Of a DNA stretch of 64,000 bases, positions 43,663-51,307 are shown in pieces. The translations under genes and the position numbers were made by a program. Where the stretch lies: NCBI GenBank assembly GCA_038524795.1, contig JBCBIJ010000004.1, positions 248,001 through 312,000 on the forward strand, read 5' to 3'. The notes beneath the pieces are model-generated. The model ran no database searches and had not been told where the DNA came from. It was given only the letters and a program-made list of their open reading frames with translations. Origin of the DNA: CALBPI01 sp038524795 (GTDB taxonomy: Bacteria; Pseudomonadota; Gammaproteobacteria; Steroidobacterales; Woeseiaceae). How positions within the stretch are numbered: the first letter of the stretch is position 1; each line of letters begins with the position of its first letter.

Positions 43663-44316
43663 ATGGCAACCAAAGCACAGGCGACGCGCGAGCGGATTCT
43701 CGACGCGGCAGAGGCGTTGTTCGCGGCAGACGGCTATGCCGCGGTGACCGTTCGGCAGATCATGAAGCGGGCAGGCGCTGACGTTGCGCTCGCCTACTAC
43801 CACTTCGATTCCAAGCGCGATTTGTTTGACGCCGTCCTTATGCGGCGCGCCGAGCATTTGAACGCCGTGCGGCTCGAAGCGCTCGATGAAGTGGAGGGCC
43901 GGCACTCCGATGACGCGCCGACCGTCGAAGAGATCATTGCTGCGTTCACGAACCCGCTGCTCGACCTGCTGGCCGACGACCACGAGGCCTGGCACCACTA
44001 CATGGCGCTCATCGCCCAGGTGAACAACTCGCCCGAATGGGGCGGGGAGCTCATGACGCGTTACTTCGACCCCCTCGTGCGGCGCTTTATCGAGGCGCTG
44101 CGCAAAGCATTGCCGCACTGTGACGAGGCGGAGATCTTCTGGAGCTACCATTTCCTCTCGGGTGCGCTGACGCTGACGTTTGCCGAAACCGGCCGCCTCG
44201 ACAACCTTTCGGACGGCGTGTGCCGTTCCTCGGACATGGCCAGCATCGCTGAGCGTATGCCCGCCTTCCTCGCCGCGGGATTCGAGCGGCTGTGCACCCC
44301 TACGACTAAAGACTGA
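43663..44316 (+). CDS. TetR/AcrR-family transcriptional regulator
   Basis: A 217-residue TetR-type repressor. The N-terminal HTH is complete: TRERILDAAEALFAADGYAAVTVRQIMKRAGADVALAYYHFDSKRDLFDAVL (residues about 8-60). The C-terminal ligand domain is all-helical, with an aromatic-rich EAWHHYMALIAQ and IFWSYHFLSGALTLTFAETG, suggesting a hydrophobic acyl-type ligand. The gene sits between the divergent acyl-CoA ligase operon and the TonB receptor, and the dyad TTCAAC-N4-GTTGAA occurs twice on each side, so it most likely represses itself, the operon and the receptor until an acid or acyl-CoA binds. Ligand identity is inference. Confidence 0.92.
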   Translation: MATKAQATRERILDAAEALFAADGYAAVTVRQIMKRAGADVALAYYHFDSKRDLFDAVLMRRAEHLNAVRLEALDEVEGRHSDDAPTVEEIIAAFTNPLLDLLADDHEAWHHYMALIAQVNNSPEWGGELMTRYFDPLVRRFIEALRKALPHCDEAEIFWSYHFLSGALTLTFAETGRLDNLSDGVCRSSDMASIAERMPAFLAAGFERLCTPTTKD

Positions 44317-44371
44317 TTCCCCACTGACCTGCTGCGCTGCAGCATGGCGGGATGTCAGTTTCGGCTTGTAG

Positions 44372-44413
44372 TTCAACCAACGTTGAAATAGGATTAATTC
44401 AGCGTTCGTTGAA
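44372..44413. promoter_or_regulatory. Paired TetR-type operators upstream of the TonB receptor
   Basis: One perfect dyad TTCAAC-N4-GTTGAA lies at 44372-44387 (spacer CAAC), and a second with a single mismatch (TTCAGC-N4-GTTGAA) at 44398-44413, 26 bp centre to centre. They are 40-80 bp before the receptor ATG at 44454, suited to repression by the adjacent TetR protein. Confidence 0.82.
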
Positions 44414-44453
44414 AGACGAGCATTCGCACAGGGGTCAAGGGGGGAAATCCACC

Positions 44454-46703
44454 ATGCGAACCGCCAACCGATCGATGGTTCTGGCCAGCGCCGTTGCGAC
44501 GGCGTTGTACGGTGCAGCCGCACCACAACCGCTCTACGCGCAGGACGAGGCCGTGCTCGACGAAGTCATCGTCACGGCACAGCGTCGCGAACAAACACTG
44601 CAGGAAGTGCCCGTCTCGGTCACCGCGTTCTCGGGCGATGCGCTCGTTGAAGCCGGCACGGTCGACATCGTGGCGCTCGCGCAGGCGACGCCTAACGTCA
44701 CACTCGAGGTCTCTCGCGCCACGAATACGACACTGACCGCGTTCATCCGTGGCGTCGGTCAGCAGGATCCCGTGGCGGGTTTTGAGGGCGGCGTCGGCCT
44801 TTACCTTGACGACGTTTACTTGGCGCGCCCGCAGGCCACGGTGTTTGATGTCTACGATGTTGAGCGCATCGAGGTGCTGCGCGGACCGCAGGGCACGCTC
44901 TACGGCCGCAACACGATCGGTGGCGCCATCAAATACGTTACGAAGCGGCTTTCCGAAGAGACCCAGGCCAGCGTCCAGGTCAATGTCGGTACGTTTAATC
45001 AGCTCGATACGATTCTGACGGCGTCAACACCGATCACGGACACGTTCCGGATCGGCGGCACGATCGCCTCGTTCAACCGTGATGGCTTCGGGGAAAACCT
45101 GTTCACCAACGACGAGCATTACGACAAGGCCATCATTGCTGGCCGCTTCAGCATGGAGTGGGAGCCGAGCGACTCTGTTTTCGTACGCTTCGCTGCGGAC
45201 TACAGCGACGACGACTCGAACCCCAAATCAGGCCACCGGCTGCTGCCGGGCGGCACCAACGGCGAGCCCGTGCTGGGCGATGTGTTTGATACGCGCGCCG
45301 GTGTGGAGACCATCGCGACTTCAAATGCCGGTCTGCGCAACGAGGCCACTCAGGGCGGCGCGGCGCTGACCGTCGAGTGGGACATTAACGACGAGTGGAC
45401 TTTCAAGTCGATCACCTCGTCACGGTCTGATGACACCGAGACGCTCATCGATTTCGACGCGCTGCCTGTCGATGATTTCGATGCACCCGTCATCTATGAG
45501 AACGAACAGTTCAGCCAGGAATTCCAACTCCTGTGGAACACCGATCGCATCTCAGGTGTCTTCGGCGCTTTTTGGCTTGACGCGAATGCTTTCAACGCGT
45601 TCGACGTGGTACTCGGTCAGCTTGGCGTGACGTCGTTCACGTTGGGCGATGTCGACACCGAAAACTGGGCGGTGTTCGGCGATGTCACCTACGACATCAA
45701 CGACCAGTGGCGCCTGTCGGTCGGCGGCCGCTACAACAGCGACAAGCGCTCCGTACTGATCACGCGTGAGCTGTTCGCGGGATTGGGCTCGCCGTTCTTC
45801 GGCAACGACACAGCGATCTCACTGACGGACCCCGCGCCCGGGCTGGTGCCGACCTTCACCGGGAGCCGCACGGACACGGACTTCAACCCGCGCGTGAGCC
45901 TGAGCTTTGCGCCCAACGACGAGCACAACCTCTACGGCACGTTCAGCCAAGGCTTCAAGGGTGGCGGCTTCGATCCGCGTGGCGCTTACAACGTGCCCGG
46001 CGTCGAGGCGGGCTTTGAGCCCGAGACGGTCGACTCGTTTGAGTTTGGCGCCAAGTCGTTCTGGGCGGGCGGCAAGTTCTCGACGAACGTCGCGGTGTTC
46101 TTCTCGGACTACGAGAATGTGCAAGTGCCCGGTTCGATTGGTATCGACACCAACAACGACGGTATCGACGACAGCTTTGCCGGTACCACGACCAACGCTG
46201 CTGAGGCCGAGATCTCAGGTCTTGAAATCGAGGCCGCAGCGCAGTTTACCGAGAGCTTCTCGGGCACCTTCTCGCTGGGCCTTATTGACGCCGAGTTCAA
46301 GCGCTGGATCGTGGACGGTGTCGACGTGAGCGGTGAGCGCGAGTTTCAGAACACGCCCGACACAACCGCGAACCTGACACTTCGTAACGAGTGGCCGATC
46401 TCGATTCGTGGCGTTGAAGGGGGTCTGGCGCTCATCGGTGCGGCCAGCTACCGCTCCGACAATACGCAGTTCGAGATCCCCGTGCCGCTCGTCGACCAGG
46501 ACGCCTTCACGCTCGTCGACGTGAGCTTGGTCTGGACCTCGTACGACGACCGCATCCAAGCCGGGATTCACGGCAAGAACTTAACGGACGAGGAATACCG
46601 CGTCGCTGCCTACAACTTCCCGACACTGGGCCTTGAGGGCAACGTGTCGGCGTTCTACGGCGCGCCGCTCACGGTCACGGGTACCGTTCGCGTCCGCTTC
46701 TGA
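44454..46703 (+). CDS. TonB-dependent outer-membrane receptor
   Basis: Start at the ATG at 44454, preceded by GGGGGGAAA; the upstream part of the open frame is the operator region. The 749-residue protein has a signal peptide ending YAQ, TonB box DEVIVTAQR (near residue 35), plug motif IEVLRGPQGTLYGRNTIGGAIKYV and a barrel ending in VRVRF. It resembles the receptors of sphingomonads and marine gammaproteobacteria that import large organic nutrients rather than iron chelates (no siderophore-receptor hallmark is recognisable). Sharing operators with the acyl-CoA ligase operon, it probably imports the substrate that the operon degrades. A strong terminator follows. Confidence 0.92.
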   Translation: MRTANRSMVLASAVATALYGAAAPQPLYAQDEAVLDEVIVTAQRREQTLQEVPVSVTAFSGDALVEAGTVDIVALAQATPNVTLEVSRATNTTLTAFIRGVGQQDPVAGFEGGVGLYLDDVYLARPQATVFDVYDVERIEVLRGPQGTLYGRNTIGGAIKYVTKRLSEETQASVQVNVGTFNQLDTILTASTPITDTFRIGGTIASFNRDGFGENLFTNDEHYDKAIIAGRFSMEWEPSDSVFVRFAADYSDDDSNPKSGHRLLPGGTNGEPVLGDVFDTRAGVETIATSNAGLRNEATQGGAALTVEWDINDEWTFKSITSSRSDDTETLIDFDALPVDDFDAPVIYENEQFSQEFQLLWNTDRISGVFGAFWLDANAFNAFDVVLGQLGVTSFTLGDVDTENWAVFGDVTYDINDQWRLSVGGRYNSDKRSVLITRELFAGLGSPFFGNDTAISLTDPAPGLVPTFTGSRTDTDFNPRVSLSFAPNDEHNLYGTFSQGFKGGGFDPRGAYNVPGVEAGFEPETVDSFEFGAKSFWAGGKFSTNVAVFFSDYENVQVPGSIGIDTNNDGIDDSFAGTTTNAAEAEISGLEIEAAAQFTESFSGTFSLGLIDAEFKRWIVDGVDVSGEREFQNTPDTTANLTLRNEWPISIRGVEGGLALIGAASYRSDNTQFEIPVPLVDQDAFTLVDVSLVWTSYDDRIQAGIHGKNLTDEEYRVAAYNFPTLGLEGNVSAFYGAPLTVTGTVRVRF

Positions 46704-46727
46704 TCCCCCGACATCCTTCGGGATAGC

Positions 46728-46778
46728 GAGCCACCCGGCCGGGGTCTACCCCCAACCCGGTCGGGTGGCTCTTTTTTT
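46728..46778 (+). terminator. Rho-independent terminator of the TonB receptor gene
   Basis: GAGCCACCCG pairs with CGGGTGGCTC, extended by further G+C pairs with one mismatch, and is followed by seven T residues. It ends two bases before the stop codon of the convergent dienelactone hydrolase gene. Confidence 0.93.
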
Positions 46779-46780
46779 GT

Positions 46781-47500
46781 CTAGTCGAATGTCTCAGCGA
46801 GCAGGTTCACCATCGCCTGCCAGCTACGCCGATCGGCGTCCGCGTGGTAGACGGTGCCGGCTGCGGGGTTGTTGGCGCCAGGCGTGCTGAACGCATGCGC
46901 AGTCCCGCCGTAGGCGTGGAGCTGCCAGTCGGCACCTGCCTCGGTCATTTCCCTTGAGACCGCAAGAACGGCATCGGGTGTGGCCATGGGGTCATCCCAG
47001 CCGTGCAAGATGAGCACTTTGGCGTCGATCTTCGGTGAGGGCAGGTTCCCCGCAGGCATGAAGAGGCCGTGGAAGCTCACGGCAGCCTGCACGGGCAATG
47101 CCGCACGGGCCATGTCGAGCGCGCAGAGCCCGCCGAAGCAGTATCCGATGACTGCCGTTCGTGTGGCGTCGACCTCGGGTTGCTCACACATCGCGGCGTG
47201 TGCCGCAGCAAGACGGGACTGGAGGAAGCCGCGGTCGTCAAGAAACGGCTGCATGAGTTTCGCGTTTTCCTCGGGCCCGGCGCCCAGAACACCCTTGCCG
47301 TAGAGGTCGACGGCGAACCCCGCGTAGCCCAGCTCCGCGAGCCGGCCCGCATTGCGCCCATCGTTCTCGCCACGGCCCGCCCAGTTGTGGCACACCATGA
47401 TGCCCGGACACGGTCCGCCGCTGGCGTCGTCATAGGCGAACTCGGCAAGCAGCTCGGTGTCGTCGTGTTCGTAGCTTACAAATCGGGTCGAGATCGTCAT
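46781..47500 (-). CDS. Dienelactone hydrolase family protein
   Basis: A 239-residue alpha/beta hydrolase of the dienelactone hydrolase type. The catalytic Cys lies in the nucleophile elbow VIGYCFGGLCALDMA (near residue 119), Asp in LILHGWDDPMATPD and His in YGGTAHAFSTPGANNPAAG near the C-terminus; VCHNWAGRGENDGRNA near residue 36 provides the oxyanion region. Such enzymes hydrolyse dienelactone in chloroaromatic and catechol breakdown, or other small esters. No other ring-cleavage gene is nearby, so the physiological substrate is open. It converges with the TonB receptor. Confidence 0.9.
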   Translation of the reverse strand: MTISTRFVSYEHDDTELLAEFAYDDASGGPCPGIMVCHNWAGRGENDGRNAGRLAELGYAGFAVDLYGKGVLGAGPEENAKLMQPFLDDRGFLQSRLAAAHAAMCEQPEVDATRTAVIGYCFGGLCALDMARAALPVQAAVSFHGLFMPAGNLPSPKIDAKVLILHGWDDPMATPDAVLAVSREMTEAGADWQLHAYGGTAHAFSTPGANNPAAGTVYHADADRRSWQAMVNLLAETFD

Positions 47501-47579
47501 CGTGGTCGCTCCTGCTCAAACTCAGGCAGCGATGATCGCACAGTGCCCCAAGACTGGTTGGCGATGACGGACCAGAAAA

Positions 47580-47656
47580 TGGTCGGGGTGAGAGGATTTG
47601 AACCTCCGGCCCCTGCCTCCCGAAGACAGTGCTCTACCAGGCTGAGCTACACCCCG
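47580..47656 (-). tRNA. tRNA-Pro (CGG)
   Basis: On the minus strand all arms pair: acceptor CGGGGTG/CACCCCG, D-stem GCTC/GAGC, anticodon stem CTGTC/GGCAG, T-stem GGAGG/CCTCT with loop TTCAAAT. The anticodon loop TTCGGGA reads CGG at positions 34-36, decoding CCG proline codons. The 3' CCA is encoded. It lies 39 bp after ispB and may be co-transcribed with it. Confidence 0.97.
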
Positions 47657-47695
47657 ATTTTTCATCAACCGCCGAGAGGGACACGGCGGCTGGCG

Positions 47696-48703
47696 TCAGA
47701 AGCGTCTGGTGACAGAAAACTCGGCCAGAGCAATGAGGGCGTCGCGGTGGACCGAGGGCGGCAAATTGCCGATGGCCACTGCGGCCGCATCGGCGGCCTC
47801 CTGAGCGCGGGCGCGAGTGTACTCAAGCGCACCCGTTGATTCAATCGCGGCGACGATTTCAGGAAGGCGATCGATGCCGCCAGACTCGATGGCGTCTCGA
47901 ATCAGTTCACGCTCAGCTTCTGAGCCCTCGCGCATGGCGTGGATCAGCGGCAGCGTGGGTTTGCCTTCTGCCAGATCGTCGCCCAGGTTTTTGCCAAGCT
48001 CGTCGGCGCTGGCGCTGTAGTCGAGCGCGTCGTCAATAAGCTGGAAGGCCATCCCGAGCTCGCGGCCGTACTGGCCCAACGCGGCCAGCGTGTCTTCGCC
48101 GCGACCCGCGATGAGCCCCGCGATTTCGGCACCGGCTTCAAACAGCTTCGCCGTCTTGCGGTAGATGACCTGCCGATACGCGTCTTCGGTGGTGTCGGGC
48201 TCATGCACGTTCATGAGCTGCATCACTTCCCCGGCCGCGATCGTGTTCGTGGCGTCGGCCAGAATGCGCATCACCCGCATGTCGTCGATCGACACCATCA
48301 TCTGAAAGGCGCGCGAGTAGAGGAAGTCGCCCACGAGGACGCTGGCCTGATTGCCGAACACAGCATTGGCCGTGTCGCGGCCACGGCGTAGCTCGGAACC
48401 GTCGACGACGTCGTCGTGCAAAAGCGTGGCCGTGTGGATGAACTCAATGATCGCGGCTGCCTGCAGCTGGCGGCTGTCTGATTCGGTGCTGTGGCCCAGC
48501 GCTCGAGCCACTAGCAGCACGATGAGCGGGCGCAAACGTTTGCCCCCGGCGGCCACAATGTAGCGGGATACGTCTGAAACCAGCGCGACGTCCGTTCGGA
48601 GGCTGGTTTCGATGAGTTGGTCTAGCTGGGTAAGCTCGCCGGCGACAAGTTCACGGACATCGTCCAGTGATCCCACCGGCACAGGCGTTGTGGCGGGCTG
48701 CAT
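47696..48703 (-). CDS. ispB: Octaprenyl diphosphate synthase
   Basis: A 335-residue trans-isoprenyl diphosphate synthase with the first aspartate-rich motif LLHDDVVDGS (DDxxD, residues 97-101), GKRLRPLIVLL (near 54), and the second motif FQLIDDALDY (near 219). Medium-chain enzymes of this type elongate farnesyl diphosphate to the C40 side chain of ubiquinone in the cytoplasm. Location next to the divergent rplU-rpmA-obgE genes is the classic gammaproteobacterial arrangement for ispB. The exact chain length (C40 versus C45) cannot be read from sequence here. Confidence 0.95.
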   Translation of the reverse strand: MQPATTPVPVGSLDDVRELVAGELTQLDQLIETSLRTDVALVSDVSRYIVAAGGKRLRPLIVLLVARALGHSTESDSRQLQAAAIIEFIHTATLLHDDVVDGSELRRGRDTANAVFGNQASVLVGDFLYSRAFQMMVSIDDMRVMRILADATNTIAAGEVMQLMNVHEPDTTEDAYRQVIYRKTAKLFEAGAEIAGLIAGRGEDTLAALGQYGRELGMAFQLIDDALDYSASADELGKNLGDDLAEGKPTLPLIHAMREGSEAERELIRDAIESGGIDRLPEIVAAIESTGALEYTRARAQEAADAAAVAIGNLPPSVHRDALIALAEFSVTRRF

Positions 48704-48782
48704 CCGTAAATAATGCCCGATTCGCGGGACTTTGGCGACATTCGACGGTTCGCGGACGCCCTAGAGATCCCCGGGATTCGTG

Positions 48783-48811
48783 TTGACCCAGGGGTGGGCG
48801 CGGCCTAGAAT
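48783..48811 (+). promoter_or_regulatory. Promoter of rplU-rpmA
   Basis: TTGACC (48783-48788) and TAGAAT (48806-48811) are separated by 17 bp. The transcript leader is about 130 nt and contains a perfect hairpin AGCAGG/CCTGCT (48855-48879), which may take part in ribosomal-protein feedback. Confidence 0.75.
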
Positions 48812-48949
48812 AGCGGGCTTTTCCGCAGTCGGTCGGCGCAGCGGTGCCCAGAATAGCAGGCATCGTTTCGAGACCTGCTGCGCTCGCTGTTTTCCCGGCC
48901 CTGTGGCACGGGGGGTTCCAAACGGGACCAAAAGCAAGGAATTCAGGAT

Positions 48950-49306
48950 ATGTACGCGGTTTTTCGTAGTGGCGGTAAGCAGTACCGCGCCAGCAAGGGC
49001 GACCGACTGCGCGTCGAGAAGCTCCCGGCTGAAGACGGCGCCACGGTCGAGTTCGACCAGGTGCTGCTCGTCGGTGACGGCGCCAACGTTAAAGTCGGCT
49101 CGCCGCTCGTCAAGAGCGCCAAGGTCAAGGCCAAGGTTGTGCAGACGGCCAAAGGCAAGAAGATCTCGGTGATCAAGTTCAAGCGTCGCAAGAACTACTT
49201 GCGTAACAAGGGTCACCGCCAGTGGTTCACGGAAGTGGAAGTCACGGGCATCACAGGTGCACCGCGCGCCAAGAAAGCAGCCGACACGAGCGGCGACGAA
49301 GAGTAA
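48950..49306 (+). CDS. rplU: 50S ribosomal protein L21
   Basis: The 118-residue protein has the L21 signature MYAVFRSGGKQYRASKGD at the N-terminus and VIKFKRRKNYLRNKGHRQWFTEVEVTGI near residue 75, which contacts 23S rRNA. The C-terminal tail (AKKAADTSGDEE) is longer and more acidic than in E. coli L21. An AAGGAATT ribosome-binding site precedes the ATG. It is followed 18 nt later by rpmA, in the usual rplU-rpmA-obgE order. Confidence 0.97.
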   Translation: MYAVFRSGGKQYRASKGDRLRVEKLPAEDGATVEFDQVLLVGDGANVKVGSPLVKSAKVKAKVVQTAKGKKISVIKFKRRKNYLRNKGHRQWFTEVEVTGITGAPRAKKAADTSGDEE

Positions 49307-49324
49307 TTAAAGAGGTATCAGGCA

Positions 49325-49582
49325 ATGGCACATAAGAAAGCCGGCGGCTCTACCAAGAACGGTCGCGATTCAGAAAGTAAACGACTTGGCGTTAAGCGCT
49401 ACGGTGGTGAGTCCGTCATCGCGGGCAACATCCTCGTGCGTCAGCGTGGTTCGCACTTCCACCCCGGCGTCAACGTCGGCATGGGCCGCGACTACACGCT
49501 GTTTGCGAAAGCTGACGGCAAAGTCGAGTTCAACACGCGCGGTCCGCGGGGCCGCAAGCACGTCGACATCGTCACGGGCTAA
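49325..49582 (+). CDS. rpmA: 50S ribosomal protein L27
   Basis: The 85-residue L27 has the canonical start MAHKKAGGSTKNGRDSESKRLG, whose N-terminus reaches the peptidyl-transferase centre, then RQRGSHFHPGVNVGMGRDYTLFA. Length matches the family. It is co-transcribed with rplU; a hairpin (49588-49618) and a terminator follow before obgE. Confidence 0.98.
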   Translation: MAHKKAGGSTKNGRDSESKRLGVKRYGGESVIAGNILVRQRGSHFHPGVNVGMGRDYTLFAKADGKVEFNTRGPRGRKHVDIVTG

Positions 49583-49623
49583 GATCTGACCCGCGGCCCT
49601 CTCTGGGCCGCCTGGGTCGCATG

Positions 49624-49648
49624 AACCCCGCCCGGTGCGGGGTTTTTT
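49624..49648 (+). terminator. Rho-independent terminator after rpmA
   Basis: AACCCCGC pairs with GCGGGGTT, then a T-run to 49648. A second G+C-rich hairpin, GACCC-CGGCCC paired with GGGCCG-GGGTC, lies just upstream (49588-49618). Some read-through into obgE, whose ATG is 23 bp further, is expected. Confidence 0.88.
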
Positions 49649-49670
49649 GTGCGCGGCTTATACTCCCACC

Positions 49671-50750
49671 ATGAAATTCGTCGATGAAGCCACGATGCGC
49701 GTCGCCGCCGGCAACGGAGGCAACGGCGCGCTCAGTTTCCGCCGCGAGAAGTACATTCCCCGTGGCGGTCCCGACGGCGGCGACGGCGGCCGCGGTGGCG
49801 ATGTCGTGCTTGTGGCTGACAAGTCCATGAACACGCTCGTCGATTTTGCGATACGCCGTAAGTACCGCGCAGCCAACGGTCAGCCCGGTGCGGGCAAGAA
49901 CATGACGGGTGCTTCGGGCGACACGCTGGAGATCCGCGTGCCTGTCGGGACTGTGGTGACCGACATCGATACACGCGAGCGTATTGGTGATCTGACGGCC
50001 GATACGCAAACGCTGCGGGTTGCCGCGGGCGGGCAGGGTGGTCTGGGCAACGCCCGCTTCAAATCGAGTGTGAACCGGGCACCGCGCAAGACCGTGCCGG
50101 GCACGGGGGGCGAGGCGCGCCACTTGCATCTCGAGCTCAAGCTGCTGGCCGACGTCGGGCTGCTCGGGATGCCCAATGCGGGCAAGTCGACGCTGATCCG
50201 CGCGATGAGTGCTGCACGACCCAAGGTCGCTGATTACCCGTTTACGACGCTGTACCCGAACCTGGGCGTCGTGTCGCTGGGTCTCGGCAAGAGCTTTGTC
50301 ATGGCCGATATTCCGGGCCTGATCCCGGGCGCGGCCAGTGGTGCTGGTCTGGGCATTCAATTCCTGCGACACGTGCAGCGCACCCGGCTGCTGCTGCATG
50401 TCGTTGATATCGCGCCGCCTGAGGGCAGCGCGGCGCCGGCCGAGGCTGTGACCGATATTGCCAACGAGCTCGCTGAGTTTGATGCCGAGCTTGCGCAACG
50501 CCCGCGTTGGCTTGTGATCAACAAGAGCGATCTGCTGCCTGCAGAAGACCTGGATACCGCCAAAGCGGCCTTGCTCGAAGCGCTGGCGTGGGACGGGCCT
50601 GTTTACGAAGTCAGTGCCGCAACCGGCGCGGGTACCGACGTGCTGGCTGGCGACATCATGGCCTGGCTTGACGAGCAGGCGGCCGATCGCGAGTCGGCGG
50701 AACGCGAAGCAGCGCGGGCCCGGGCAGCCGAGGCCGATCCAGAAGCTTGA
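49671..50750 (+). CDS. obgE: GTPase ObgE/CgtA
   Basis: The ATG at 49671 gives the exact Obg N-terminus; 12 extra codons upstream overlap the terminator and are excluded. The 359-residue GTPase has the glycine-rich Obg fold (residues 1-160, e.g. GGPDGGDGGRGGDVV), then the G domain: G1 GMPNAGKST (166-174), switch FTTLYPNLG, G3 ADIPGLI, G4 NKSD. It monitors 50S assembly and the stringent response and is essential. Compared with E. coli (about 390 residues) the C-terminal extension is short and Ala/Glu-rich (ESAEREAARARAAEADPEA). Confidence 0.97.
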   Translation: MKFVDEATMRVAAGNGGNGALSFRREKYIPRGGPDGGDGGRGGDVVLVADKSMNTLVDFAIRRKYRAANGQPGAGKNMTGASGDTLEIRVPVGTVVTDIDTRERIGDLTADTQTLRVAAGGQGGLGNARFKSSVNRAPRKTVPGTGGEARHLHLELKLLADVGLLGMPNAGKSTLIRAMSAARPKVADYPFTTLYPNLGVVSLGLGKSFVMADIPGLIPGAASGAGLGIQFLRHVQRTRLLLHVVDIAPPEGSAAPAEAVTDIANELAEFDAELAQRPRWLVINKSDLLPAEDLDTAKAALLEALAWDGPVYEVSAATGAGTDVLAGDIMAWLDEQAADRESAEREAARARAAEADPEA

Positions 50751-50768
50751 CGCGCCGTGCGCCAGCCA

Positions 50769-50798
50769 CAAAAAAGCCGGCTCGAAGCCGGCTTCTTT
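50769..50798. terminator. Bidirectional terminator between obgE and rpsT
   Basis: GCCGGC repeats in inverted orientation around TCGAA, flanked by A6 on one side and CTTT on the other. Read on the minus strand the stem is followed by six T, a good terminator for rpsT; on the plus strand it serves obgE. Confidence 0.88.
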
Positions 50799-50847
50799 CG
50801 TTGGGGCTAGGCCCTGGGCGGTAACGCCAGCGCGTTACCCAAGACGA

Positions 50848-51108
50848 TTACATCGCGCGAATCATCTTGTTCAGGCGGCTCTTATGACGAGCAGCCTTGT
50901 TCTTGTGGACGAGGCCTTTGCCCGCCATGGTGTCGATGACAGGTACGGCGGCGACGTAGCTCGCCTGTGCCGCTTCTTTATCGCCCTTCTCGACGTTGGC
51001 GATGACCGCCTTGATGTAGGTGCGCATGCGCGAGCGCTGTGCCTGGTTGGCGAGTCGGCGCTTTTCCGACGTGCGCGCGCGTTTTTGAGCAGACTTGATG
51101 TTTGCCAC
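50848..51108 (-). CDS. rpsT: 30S ribosomal protein S20
   Basis: The 86-residue S20 shows the family start MANIKSAQKRARTSEKRRLANQAQRSRMRTYIKAV and the C-terminal LVHKNKAARHKSRLNKMI, a highly basic helical bundle that binds 16S rRNA. It is a stand-alone gene divergent from murJ, as in many gammaproteobacteria, with a good promoter 60 bp upstream. Confidence 0.98.
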   Translation of the reverse strand: MANIKSAQKRARTSEKRRLANQAQRSRMRTYIKAVIANVEKGDKEAAQASYVAAVPVIDTMAGKGLVHKNKAARHKSRLNKMIRAM

Positions 51109-51169
51109 GGGTTGTCTCCGGAAACTGGGGGCCGGCCAGGCAGGGTGCCGGCAGCCTGATTAGCCGGCT

Positions 51170-51198
51170 ATTATCGTCGGGGCCCCAGCCCAAGTCAA
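51170..51198 (-). promoter_or_regulatory. Promoter of rpsT
   Basis: On the minus strand TTGACT (51193-51198) and GATAAT (51170-51175) are spaced by exactly 17 bp, a near-consensus sigma-70 promoter about 60 bp before the S20 start. Confidence 0.8.
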
Positions 51199-51307
51199 CG
51201 CCTCACGCATCCGGTACACTTCGCCCAGCCGCGCGCGCGGCGGACGTGCCCGGCACCGGACCGAAGCCATTTCCACGACATCCAAAAACAACGAGAACGC
51301 CCGGACC

